Assembly: GCF_000349945.1 (NCBI RefSeq)
Contig: NC_020516.1
Span: 1,984,001 to 2,048,000, forward strand
Length of the DNA stretch: 64,000 nt
DNA from: Azoarcus sp. KH32C
GTDB lineage: Bacteria > Pseudomonadota > Gammaproteobacteria > Burkholderiales > Rhodocyclaceae
Reading direction: 5' to 3'
This document shows positions 52,795 through 61,647 of the stretch, in pieces (the stretch's first letter is position 1; the number at the start of each line of letters is the position of its first letter). Made by a program: the position numbers and the translations under genes. Below the pieces are notes generated by a model. That model had not been told where the DNA came from and made no database searches. It saw only the letters and a list, made by a program, of their open reading frames with translations.

Positions 52795-52841
52795 CCAGAC
52801 TAAAAAAGCTAAGAAACAAGCTATCAGGTGGCCTTTACAAC

Positions 52842-55691
52842 ATGACGACCCAGAAAAAAGCGACGTCTCATCTGTTCGGCAGCAATGCGCCGTTCATCGA
52901 AGAGCAATACGAGAATTACCTTGCGGACCCGTCGTCGGTGTCCGAATCCTGGCGCGCCTACTTCGACGCCCTGCAGGCGCAAGCCGGTGCCGCGGTGCGC
53001 GACGTCGCGCACGGCCCGGTGATCGCGGCCTTCGCCGAGATGGCCAAGCGCGGCCCGGTGCGCACGGTCGCGGCGGGCGAGGGCGACGACAAGCGCCAGG
53101 TCAGCACGCTGCAACTGATCAACGCCTACCGCTTCCTCGGCAACCGCTGGGCGAACCTCGACCCGCTGCGCCGCACCGAGCGGCCGCACATCGCCGAGTT
53201 GGAGCCCTCGTACTACGGCTTCACCGAAGCGGACCTGTCGCGCAGTTTCAACACCGGTTCCTTCCACGGCTTCTCGACCGATCACGCCACCCTGCGCGAG
53301 ATCCTCGAAGCCGTGCGCCAGACCTACTGCGGCTCGGTCGGCTCCGAATACATGTACATGGCCGACATCGCGCAAAAGCGCTGGATCCAGGCCCGCCTCG
53401 AAGCCGCGCGCGCGAATCCGAAGTACGACGCCACGAAGAAGAAGCGCATCCTCGAGCGCGTGACCGCGGCCGAGACGCTCGAACGCTATCTCCACACCCG
53501 CTACGTCGGCCAGAAGCGCTTCTCGCTCGAAGGCGGCGAATCGGCGATCGTCGCGATGGACGAAGTCATCGCGACCGCGGGCCGCCTGGGCGGCCAGGAA
53601 ATCGTCATCGGCATGGCCCACCGGGGCCGCTTGAACGTCCTCGTGAACACCCTGGGCAAGTCGCCCAAGATGCTGTTCTCGGAGTTCGAAGGCAAGGCCG
53701 CGGCCGACCTCACCGCAGGCGACGTCAAGTACCACATGGGCTTCTCGAGCGACGTGATGACCGCGGGCGGCCCGATGCACCTCACGCTCGCCTTCAACCC
53801 CTCGCACCTCGAGATCATCAACCCGGTGGTCGAAGGCTCGGTCTATGCGCGCCAGGTGCGCCGCAAGGACGACGCCAAGGAGCAGGTGATCCCGGTGCTG
53901 ATCCACGGCGACGCGGCCGTGGCCGGCCAGGGCGTGAACCAGGAGATGCTCAACTTCTCCCAGACCCGCGGCTACGGCACGGGCGGCACGATCCACATCG
54001 TCATCAACAACCAGATCGGCTTCACCACCTCCGACCCGCGCGACTACCGCAGCTCGCTCTACTGCACCGACATCTTCAAGATGGTCGAAGCGCCGATCTT
54101 CCACGTCAATGGCGATGACCCCGAAGCGGTCGCCTTCGTGACCCAACTCGCCGTCGAATTCCGCCAGGAATTCAAGAAGGACGTCGTCGTCGACATCATC
54201 TGCTTCCGCAAGCTCGGCCACAACGAGCAGGACGAGCCGATGGTCACCCAGCCGTTGATGTACCGCACCATCCAGAAGCACCCGGGCACGCGCAAGCTCT
54301 ACGCCGACCGGCTGGTCACCGAAGGCACCTGCGCCAGTGATGAGCCGGACCGCATCATCGCCGAGTACCGCGAACACCTCGACCGCGGCGAGCTGCTGTC
54401 GAACCCGGTGCTCTCCGGCCACAACCGCCAGTTCGCCGTCGACTGGACCCCGTTCCTCAAGCAACCCTACACCGACGCCGCCGACACCGCGATCCCGGTG
54501 CAGGAGATCCAGCGCCTGGGCGAGCGCCTGTCGACGATCCCCGCGACCTTCGCGCTGCACTCGCGCGTCAAGAAGATCATCGACGACCGCGCGGCGATGG
54601 CCCGTGGCGAAGCGCCGCTCGACTGGGGCATGGGCGAGAACCTCGCCTACGCGAGCCTCTTGGCGCAAGGCTACCAGGTGCGCCTGTCGGGTGAAGACGT
54701 CGGCCGCGGCACCTTCTTCCACCGCCACGCGGTGCTGCACGACCAGAAGCGCGAGCGCTGGGACGAAGGCATCTACAAGCCGCTCGACCACATCCAGGAC
54801 GGCCAGGCCGGCTTCCAGTGCTTCGACTCGGTGCTCTCCGAAGAAGCCGTGCTCGGCTTCGAATACGGCTACTCGACGACCGAACCCAATAGCCTCGTCG
54901 TGTGGGAGGCGCAGTTCGGCGACTTCGTCAATGGCGCCCAGGTCGTCATCGACCAGTTCATCAGCTCGGGCGAAGCGAAGTGGGGCCGTCTCAGTGGTCT
55001 CGTGATGATGCTGCCGCACGGCTACGAAGGTCAGGGTCCCGAGCACTCCTCGTGCCGCCCCGAACGCTTCATCAGCCTCGCCGCCGAGAACAACTGGCAG
55101 GTGTGCGTGCCGACGACCCCGGCGCAGGTCTTCCACCTCTTGCGCCGCCAGATCGTGCGCAAGATCAGGAAGCCGCTCATCATCGTCACCCCGAAGTCGC
55201 TCTTGCGTCACAAGGAAGCGATCTCGTCGATGGAAGAGCTCTCCAAGGGCACCTTCCAGACCGTGATCCCCGAAGTCGAGGCGCTCGATGCGAAGAAGGT
55301 CAAGCGCGTCGTGCTGTGCCAAGGGAAGATCTACTACGAACTCCTCGCGCACCGTCGCGAGCAGGGCATCAAGGATACGGCGCTGGTCCGGATCGAGCAG
55401 ATCTACCCCTTCCCGTCGGACGCCTTCGCCGCGGCGATCAACCAGTTCCCGAACGCCAAGGAAGTGGTGTGGTGCCAGGAAGAGCCGCGCAACCAGGGCG
55501 CTTGGTACTGGCTCGCCTCGCGCCAGCACCTCGTCAATGTGCTCGGCAAGCGCCGCCTGCTGCTGGTCGCGCGTCCCGCCTCCGCCTCGCCCGCGGTCGG
55601 CTACTACGCCAAGCACAACGCGCAGCAGAAGGCGGTGATCGAGAACGCCTTCGGGCCGATCCAGGATACGACGCCTCAGTCCCCCAACTGA
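52842..55691 (+). CDS. sucA: 2-Oxoglutarate dehydrogenase E1 component
   Basis: The 949-residue thiamine-diphosphate enzyme decarboxylates 2-oxoglutarate and transfers the succinyl group to SucB. Features: N-terminal SNAPFIEEQYENYLADPSSV, GMAHRGRLNVLVNTLGK, the ThDP site (GDAAVAGQG, NNQIGFTTSD), and the transketolase part LVVWEAQFGDFVNGAQVVID. The ATG at 52842 follows AGGTGG; the frame upstream is non-coding. Codons are strongly biased to C/G endings, more than in the sdh genes. Confidence 0.97.
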   Translation: MTTQKKATSHLFGSNAPFIEEQYENYLADPSSVSESWRAYFDALQAQAGAAVRDVAHGPVIAAFAEMAKRGPVRTVAAGEGDDKRQVSTLQLINAYRFLGNRWANLDPLRRTERPHIAELEPSYYGFTEADLSRSFNTGSFHGFSTDHATLREILEAVRQTYCGSVGSEYMYMADIAQKRWIQARLEAARANPKYDATKKKRILERVTAAETLERYLHTRYVGQKRFSLEGGESAIVAMDEVIATAGRLGGQEIVIGMAHRGRLNVLVNTLGKSPKMLFSEFEGKAAADLTAGDVKYHMGFSSDVMTAGGPMHLTLAFNPSHLEIINPVVEGSVYARQVRRKDDAKEQVIPVLIHGDAAVAGQGVNQEMLNFSQTRGYGTGGTIHIVINNQIGFTTSDPRDYRSSLYCTDIFKMVEAPIFHVNGDDPEAVAFVTQLAVEFRQEFKKDVVVDIICFRKLGHNEQDEPMVTQPLMYRTIQKHPGTRKLYADRLVTEGTCASDEPDRIIAEYREHLDRGELLSNPVLSGHNRQFAVDWTPFLKQPYTDAADTAIPVQEIQRLGERLSTIPATFALHSRVKKIIDDRAAMARGEAPLDWGMGENLAYASLLAQGYQVRLSGEDVGRGTFFHRHAVLHDQKRERWDEGIYKPLDHIQDGQAGFQCFDSVLSEEAVLGFEYGYSTTEPNSLVVWEAQFGDFVNGAQVVIDQFISSGEAKWGRLSGLVMMLPHGYEGQGPEHSSCRPERFISLAAENNWQVCVPTTPAQVFHLLRRQIVRKIRKPLIIVTPKSLLRHKEAISSMEELSKGTFQTVIPEVEALDAKKVKRVVLCQGKIYYELLAHRREQGIKDTALVRIEQIYPFPSDAFAAAINQFPNAKEVVWCQEEPRNQGAWYWLASRQHLVNVLGKRRLLLVARPASASPAVGYYAKHNAQQKAVIENAFGPIQDTTPQSPN

Positions 55692-55731
55692 ACGCCGAAC
55701 CAAAAACTCAAGAACACTGGGAGAAAGTTAC

Positions 55732-56925
55732 ATGCTGATCGAAGTCAAAGTGCCGCAACTGTCCGAATCCGTGTCGGAGGCGACGCTCGTATCGTGGCAC
55801 AAGCAGGAAGGCGAGATGGTCGCCCGCGACGAGAACCTGATCGACATCGAGACCGACAAGGTCGTGCTCGAAACCCCGGCCCCGGCCGCGGGCGTGCTGG
55901 TGAAGATCATCAAGACCAACGGCGACACGGTCACCTCGGGCGAGCTGATCGCGCAGATCGACACCGAAGCGCAGGCTGCTGCCGGTGCTCCGGCTGCCGC
56001 TGCGGCGCCTGCTGCCGCTCCGGCTGCTGCCGCCTCGGCGCCTGCCGCGGCCGCCGGCACCGCGAGCCCCGCGGCGCGCAAGATCCTCGAAGAGAAGGGT
56101 GTCGCTGCGGCGGACGTTGCGGGCTCCGGCCGCGGCGGTCGTGTCACGAAGGAAGACGCCGTCGCGGCCCAAGCCCGCCCGGCAACGCCCGCGCCGGCAC
56201 CGGCCGCGCTCGCGCTGACCGGTGAGCGCCCGGAAGAGCGCGTGCCGATGACGCGCCTGCGTCAGCGCATCGCCGAGCGCCTGATCCAGTCGAAGAACGA
56301 AAACGCGATCCTGACCACCTTCAACGAAGTGAACATGGCCCCGGTCATGGCGCTTCGCAAGCAATACGGCGACAAGTTCGAGAAGGCCCACGGCGTGCGC
56401 CTGGGCTTCATGGGCTTCTTCGTCAAGGCGGCGGTCGCGGCGCTGAAGAAGTTCCCGATCCTCAACGCCTCGGTCGACGGCACCGACATCATCTACCACG
56501 GCTACATCGACATCGGCATCGCCGTGGGCAGCCCCCGCGGCCTCGTCGTGCCGATCCTGCGCGACGCCGACCAGATGTCGATCGCCGACATCGAGAAGAA
56601 GATCGCCGAGTTCGGCCAGAAGGCCAAGGACGGCAAGCTCTCGCTCGAAGAGCTCTCCGGCGGCACCTTCTCGATCTCCAACGGCGGCGTGTTCGGCTCG
56701 ATGCTGTCGACCCCGATCATCAACCCGCCGCAGTCGGCGATCCTCGGCATCCACGCCACCAAGGACCGCCCGGTGGTCGAGAACGGCCAGATCGTGATCC
56801 GTCCGATCAACTACCTCGCGATGAGCTACGACCACCGCATCATCGACGGCCGCGAAGCGGTGCTCGGCCTCGTCACGATGAAGGAAGCGCTGGAAGATCC
56901 GGCTCGCCTGATCCTCGACGTGTAA
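55732..56925 (+). CDS. sucB: Dihydrolipoyl succinyltransferase E2 of OGDH
   Basis: The 397-residue protein has one lipoyl domain (lipoylated Lys in IETDKVVLETP), an Ala/Pro-rich linker (about 85-125), a peripheral subunit-binding domain (ARKILEEKGVAAADVAGSGR), and the catalytic domain with SYDHRIIDGREAV (His and Asp). It forms the core of the complex and moves succinyl groups to CoA. It lies 40 bases after sucA. Confidence 0.96.
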   Translation: MLIEVKVPQLSESVSEATLVSWHKQEGEMVARDENLIDIETDKVVLETPAPAAGVLVKIIKTNGDTVTSGELIAQIDTEAQAAAGAPAAAAAPAAAPAAAASAPAAAAGTASPAARKILEEKGVAAADVAGSGRGGRVTKEDAVAAQARPATPAPAPAALALTGERPEERVPMTRLRQRIAERLIQSKNENAILTTFNEVNMAPVMALRKQYGDKFEKAHGVRLGFMGFFVKAAVAALKKFPILNASVDGTDIIYHGYIDIGIAVGSPRGLVVPILRDADQMSIADIEKKIAEFGQKAKDGKLSLEELSGGTFSISNGGVFGSMLSTPIINPPQSAILGIHATKDRPVVENGQIVIRPINYLAMSYDHRIIDGREAVLGLVTMKEALEDPARLILDV

Positions 56926-56939
56926 TTCACGCTCTGCGT

Positions 56940-56988
56940 GGCGGCTTCGCCGGACCTCGTGTCCGGGGGGCCGCCGCGTGTCCTTTTT
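56940..56988 (+). terminator. Terminator-like hairpin between sucB and lpdA
   Basis: GGCGGC (56940-56945) pairs with GCCGCC (56970-56975) and inner CCGGAC with GTCCGG. A run of six T at 56983-56988 follows after seven bases. This may attenuate lpdA; the lpdA ribosome site lies right after it. Confidence 0.5.
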
Positions 56989-57001
56989 TCCGGAGTGAAC
57001 A

Positions 57002-58432
57002 ATGGCTGACAAGCAATTCGACGTACTCGTCATCGGCGGTGGCCCGGGCGGATACGTCGCGGCGATTCGCGCTGCACAACTCGGCTTTAAGACCGCATGC
57101 GCCGAATCCAATCCGTACGCGGACCCGAAGGGCGAGCCGCGTCTGGGCGGTACCTGCCTGAACGTGGGCTGCATCCCCTCGAAGGCGCTGCTCCATACCT
57201 CGCACCTTTTCGAAGAGGCTGAACACTCGTTCGAAGGTCAGGGCATCAAGGTCAGCGGCAAGGTGAGCATCGACGTCCCGACGATGATCGGTCGCAAGGA
57301 CAAGGTCGTCGATCAGCTGACCCAAGGCATCAAGGGCCTGTTCAAGAAGAACAAGGTGACCTTCCTGGCCGGTCACGGTTCGTTCGAAAGCGCGGGCCCC
57401 GGCGGCTATGTCGTGAAGGTCGGCAACGAATCCGTCGAAGCCAAGCATGTGATCATCGCTACCGGTTCGAAGCCCCGTCATCTGCCGGGCATCCCGGTCG
57501 ACAACAAGATCGTCTGCGACAACGTGGGCGCGCTGGATTTCGATTCCGTGCCGAAGAAGCTGGGCGTGATCGGCGCTGGCGTGATCGGTCTGGAAATGGG
57601 CTCGGTGTGGCGTCGCCTCGGTTCCGAAGTGACCGTGCTCGAAGCGCTGCCCGACTTCATGCCCTTTGCGGATACGGACGTCGCGAAGGAAGCGCTGAAG
57701 GTCTTCGGCAAGCAAGGGCTGGACATCAAGACCGGCGTGAAGATCGGCGAAACTAAGGTCGGCAAGAAGGGCGTATCGCTCGCTTACACCGACAAGGACG
57801 GCAAGGAAGCGACGCTCGAGTGCGATCGCCTGGTCGTCTCCGTTGGCCGTGTGCCCAATACCGATGGCCTCAACGCCGGCGCAGTGGGCCTGAACGTCAA
57901 TGAGCGCGGTCAGATCATCGTTGACGGCCATTGCGCGACCAACCTGCCCAACGTGTATGCAGTGGGCGACGTGGTCCGCGGCCCGATGCTTGCGCACAAG
58001 GCGATGGAAGAGGCCGTGATGGTTGCCGAAATCATCGCGGGGCAGGCGGGTCACTGCAACCTCGATCTCGTTCCGGGTGTGATCTACACCTCGCCCGAAA
58101 TCGCGTGGGTTGGCAAGACCGAACAGCAGCTGAAGGCCGAAGGCGTTGCCTACCGTGCCGGCAAGATCCCGTTCATGGCCAACGGCCGTGCGCTGGGTTC
58201 GGGCGACCCGACTGGTTTCGTGAAGATGCTCGCCTGCGCACAGACTGACCGGATCCTCGGCGTGCACATCATCGGTGCAAACGCGTCGGAGCTGATTTCC
58301 GAAGCCGTGGTGGCGATGGAATTCGGCGCTGCGTCCGAAGACCTCGCGCGGATCTGCCACGCGCACCCGACGCTGTCGGAAGTCGTGCACGAGGCTGCGT
58401 TGGCGGTCGATAAGCGTCCGCTGCACTTCTGA
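57002..58432 (+). CDS. lpdA: Dihydrolipoyl dehydrogenase E3
   Basis: The 476-residue flavoenzyme re-oxidises the lipoyl group and makes NADH. It has GGGPGGYVAAIRAAQLG, the redox disulfide in GGTCLNVGCIPSKALLH, the NAD site IGAGVIGLEMGSVW, and the His-Glu pair in HAHPTLSEVVHEA. It is the third OGDH gene and could also serve other lipoyl complexes. CCGGAG precedes the start. Confidence 0.97.
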   Translation: MADKQFDVLVIGGGPGGYVAAIRAAQLGFKTACAESNPYADPKGEPRLGGTCLNVGCIPSKALLHTSHLFEEAEHSFEGQGIKVSGKVSIDVPTMIGRKDKVVDQLTQGIKGLFKKNKVTFLAGHGSFESAGPGGYVVKVGNESVEAKHVIIATGSKPRHLPGIPVDNKIVCDNVGALDFDSVPKKLGVIGAGVIGLEMGSVWRRLGSEVTVLEALPDFMPFADTDVAKEALKVFGKQGLDIKTGVKIGETKVGKKGVSLAYTDKDGKEATLECDRLVVSVGRVPNTDGLNAGAVGLNVNERGQIIVDGHCATNLPNVYAVGDVVRGPMLAHKAMEEAVMVAEIIAGQAGHCNLDLVPGVIYTSPEIAWVGKTEQQLKAEGVAYRAGKIPFMANGRALGSGDPTGFVKMLACAQTDRILGVHIIGANASELISEAVVAMEFGAASEDLARICHAHPTLSEVVHEAALAVDKRPLHF

Positions 58433-58449
58433 TAGAAGGCTGGTCTCGC

Positions 58450-58484
58450 GAGGGGCGGTGCGGGATAATCCCGGACCGCCCCTC
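58450..58484 (+). terminator. Terminator after lpdA
   Basis: A 10-bp stem GAGGGGCGGT/ACCGCCCCTC with an inner GGGA/TCCC pairing is followed by the T-rich ATTTCATTTT. It closes the TCA block. Confidence 0.75.
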
Positions 58485-58518
58485 ATTTCATTTTGAATCT
58501 CGCATCAGGCTGTTTCGC

Positions 58519-59631
58519 ATGCCCCATCGTGTCCTGAAAGTCCCGCAGCACGGGATGCTCGAAGCTTACGAGGCGCAACTCAAGGCCCGTGGTTACAAGT
58601 CCGATCCCGAGCAGCGTGCCGCCGCACAACGTCTGCAAGAGTTGTACACCGAACTGGTCGGTTTCAAGGCGGCCCGGCGCGGCACGCTGCGCAAAATGTT
58701 CACGCGGCCGCGGATGCCGCGTAGCGTGTATTTCTGGGGCGGGGTCGGGCGCGGCAAGAGCTTCCTGATGGACTGCTTTTTCGACGCGGTGCCTTATCAG
58801 CGCAAGCGCCGCGTGCATTTCCATGCCTTCATGCAGGAAGTGCAGAACGATCTGAAAAATTTCAACAACGAGCCCGATCCGCTGCAACGGGTCGCCGACC
58901 GCGTGGCCCGCGCGACACGTCTCCTGTGTTTCGACGAGTTCCATGTCTCGGATATCGCCGATGCGATGATCCTCGGGCGTCTGCTCGATGCGCTGTTCGC
59001 GCGCGGCGTGATCTTCGTGATGACTTCCAACTACCCGCCGGATGGGCTCTATCCGAATGGGCTGCAGCGCATCAACTTCGTGCCGACGATCGAAATGATC
59101 AAGCGGCGCTTCGACGTGTTCGAAGTCGACCACGGAACCGACTATCGGCTGCGTACGCTCGAAAAGATGGAGATCTATCTCGTTCCGGCAGAAGCGGAAG
59201 CCGAGCGCAAGATGCGCCAGGACTTCCGCCGTTTGTCCGGTGCGGACGCGCTGAAAGGCGATATCGAGCTTTTCGAACGCAAGCTGCCTGTTTTAGGACA
59301 CGCGCCAAGCGTCATCTGGTTCGACTTTGCGACGCTGTGCGGCGGTCCGCGTTCCCAGAACGACTATCTTGAGATTGCGCGTGAGCACCACACGGTGCTG
59401 TTGTCCGCAATCCCGCGCATGAGTGCCGGCAATGCATCCGAAGCACGCCGCTTTACTTGGCTCGTCGACGTGCTCTACGACCATCGCGTCAAACTGATTG
59501 CGAGTGCCGAGGTCGAAGCTTCCGAGTTGTACACCGAAGGCCACAACGCGCACGAATTCGTCCGTACGGTCAGCCGCCTGATGGAAATGCGCAGTCGCGA
59601 CTATCTTGCCGAAGCCCATCGTGTCGAATAG
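58519..59631 (+). CDS. zapE: ZapE, AFG1-like cell-division ATPase
   Basis: The 370-residue P-loop protein has Walker A GGVGRGKSFLMD, Walker B LLCFDEFHVSD, sensor MTSNYPPD, and the AFG1 part with FDFATLCGGPRSQNDYLEIA. ZapE associates with the Z ring and is needed under low oxygen or heat in E. coli. It starts 34 bases after the lpdA terminator and has its own likely start of transcription. Confidence 0.94.
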   Translation: MPHRVLKVPQHGMLEAYEAQLKARGYKSDPEQRAAAQRLQELYTELVGFKAARRGTLRKMFTRPRMPRSVYFWGGVGRGKSFLMDCFFDAVPYQRKRRVHFHAFMQEVQNDLKNFNNEPDPLQRVADRVARATRLLCFDEFHVSDIADAMILGRLLDALFARGVIFVMTSNYPPDGLYPNGLQRINFVPTIEMIKRRFDVFEVDHGTDYRLRTLEKMEIYLVPAEAEAERKMRQDFRRLSGADALKGDIELFERKLPVLGHAPSVIWFDFATLCGGPRSQNDYLEIAREHHTVLLSAIPRMSAGNASEARRFTWLVDVLYDHRVKLIASAEVEASELYTEGHNAHEFVRTVSRLMEMRSRDYLAEAHRVE

Positions 59632-59691
59632 CCGGCGCGGAATGACGACTCTGCGCTGCGGTGAAAGGCACGTGGCGGAGTGCATCGCCCG

Positions 59692-61647
59692 ATGATCGAC
59701 CTGAAACAAGCGTTTTCGCCGGAGGGGCCGCTCGCGGCTACGGTGCCGTCGTTCCGTCCGCGCCCGCAACAGTTCGAAATGGCAGGGCTCATTGCCGAGG
59801 CGCTGAAGGAAAATCGCGTGCTGGTCGCAGAAGCGGGCACCGGTACCGGGAAGACCTTCGCCTATCTCGTTCCCGCCTTGCTGTCCGGAGGCAAGCTGAT
59901 CCTGTCGACGGGTACGAAGACGCTGCAGGATCAGTTGTTCAATCGCGATCTCCCGACGGTGCGCAACGCGCTTCGGGTACCTGTATCCATCGCGCTGCTC
60001 AAGGGACGCGCGAACTACGTGTGCCCCTACCATCTGGAGCGCAATGCGCGTGACGGCCGATTCCTGACTGCGCAGGATGCATCCGATCTCAGGGCGATCG
60101 CACGCTTCGCGAAGACAACCCAGACGGGTGACAAGGCCGAATGTACCGAGGTGCGGGAGGATTCCCCGGCCTGGATTGCTGCGACATCCACGCGGGACAA
60201 CTGCCTCGGGCAGGAATGCCCGAACGTGAAGGAGTGCTTCGTTCTGGCGGCGCGTCGTGCCGCGATGGATGCGGACGTCGTCGTCGTGAATCATCACCTC
60301 TTCTTTGCGGACGTGATGCTGCGCGACGAGGGCATGGGAGAATTGCTCCCGTCCTGCAATGCCGTAATTTTCGATGAAGCGCACCAGTTGCCGGAAACGG
60401 CGAGTCTTTTTTTCGGCGAAAACGTTTCGACGGCCCAGGTTCTGGAACTCGCACGCGATACGCGCTCCGAAACACTCGCTGCGGCGCGCGACTGTCGTGA
60501 CCTGATCGATGCCTCGCGTGCGCTGGAAAAAGCGGCCCGCGATCTGAGACTCGCGTTCGGCGCCGAGCCGGCCCGTCTTTCGGCGCAACAGGCAGCGGCC
60601 CTGCCGGAATTCGACAAGGCGCTCGTTGCCCTGGGGGCCGAATTCGAACGGTTCGACAAGGTTCTCGACACGCAGGCCGAGCGCTCGGAGGGCTTGGCCA
60701 ACTGCCTGCGACGCAGTACCGAAATGCAGGAGCGGCTGGCCAGATGGCAGTCGCCCGAATCCACCGACTATATCCGCTGGGTCGAGGTTTTTGCGCAATC
60801 GGCCGCACTGAACGCAACGCCGCTGCACGTTTCGGGCGTGTTCAAGCGTCAGCTCGAAAGTCATCCCAGAGCCTGGATCTTTACGTCGGCGACCCTGGCC
60901 GTGGGTCAGGACTTCACCCACTATTGCAACGAACTCGGCTTGTCGTGGCTCGATGTGCCGCCGATGACCGCGGTGTGGGGAAGTCCCTTCGATTATGGCG
61001 AGCAGGCATTGCTGTACGCGCCTGGGGGGATGCCCGATCCCAACCACCCTGACTACACCGATGCCGTTGCATGCAAGGCGCTGCCGCTGATCCGTGCCGC
61101 CCGGGGCAGGGCCTTCGTGCTGTGTACGTCCTTGCGGGCGATGAAGCGGATCCACGGTCTGATCGTCGATGGGCTTCAACGGGAAGGCGAAGAACTGCCC
61201 GTGCTCTTGCAGGGCGAAGGCTCGCGCACTGAATTGCTCGATCGTTTCCGCCGGCTCGGTAATGCCGTGCTGGTCGCCAGCCAGAGTTTCTGGGAGGGGG
61301 TCGATGTCCCTGGCGACGCGCTCTCGCTGGTCGTCATCGACAAGCTGCCGTTCGCTCCGCCCGATGACCCGGTGTTGGCCGCGCGCGTTGAACACCTGCA
61401 AAAGAGCGGGCGCAATCCCTTCATGCATTATCAGTTGCCGCGCACGGTGATCAACATGAAGCAGGGCGCAGGCCGCCTGATCCGCAGCGAGCGGGACCGC
61501 GGCGTCCTGTGCATTTGCGATCCGCGCATGATCGAAAAGCCTTACGGCAAAGTCGTGTGGCGTAGTCTGCCGGCGATGCGCAGAACCCGGGCAGAGGAGG
61601 ATGCGGTCGCCTTCCTCGAAAAGTTGCCGCCGCCGGCAAGCGCGTGA
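59692..61647 (+). CDS. DinG/YoaA-type ATP-dependent DNA helicase (XPD-like)
   Basis: The 651-residue superfamily 2 helicase has motif I VAEAGTGTGKTFAYLVPALL (shown in part), the iron-sulfur Cys set (VCPYHL, CLGQECPNVKECF), DEAH (IFDEAHQLPE), and late motifs QSFWEGVDVPGD and QGAGRLIRSERDRG. It is closer to YoaA than to DinG by size. The ATG at 59692 gives MIDLKQAFSPEGPLA; a GTG 12 bases upstream is an alternative. It probably acts in replication or repair of damaged DNA. Confidence 0.9.
   Translation: MIDLKQAFSPEGPLAATVPSFRPRPQQFEMAGLIAEALKENRVLVAEAGTGTGKTFAYLVPALLSGGKLILSTGTKTLQDQLFNRDLPTVRNALRVPVSIALLKGRANYVCPYHLERNARDGRFLTAQDASDLRAIARFAKTTQTGDKAECTEVREDSPAWIAATSTRDNCLGQECPNVKECFVLAARRAAMDADVVVVNHHLFFADVMLRDEGMGELLPSCNAVIFDEAHQLPETASLFFGENVSTAQVLELARDTRSETLAAARDCRDLIDASRALEKAARDLRLAFGAEPARLSAQQAAALPEFDKALVALGAEFERFDKVLDTQAERSEGLANCLRRSTEMQERLARWQSPESTDYIRWVEVFAQSAALNATPLHVSGVFKRQLESHPRAWIFTSATLAVGQDFTHYCNELGLSWLDVPPMTAVWGSPFDYGEQALLYAPGGMPDPNHPDYTDAVACKALPLIRAARGRAFVLCTSLRAMKRIHGLIVDGLQREGEELPVLLQGEGSRTELLDRFRRLGNAVLVASQSFWEGVDVPGDALSLVVIDKLPFAPPDDPVLAARVEHLQKSGRNPFMHYQLPRTVINMKQGAGRLIRSERDRGVLCICDPRMIEKPYGKVVWRSLPAMRRTRAEEDAVAFLEKLPPPASA

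Noticed and set aside
52824..55703. 959-codon open frame on the minus strand opposite sucA
   Set aside because: It mirrors sucA codon bias (C/G third positions) and has no family likeness; sucA is certain.
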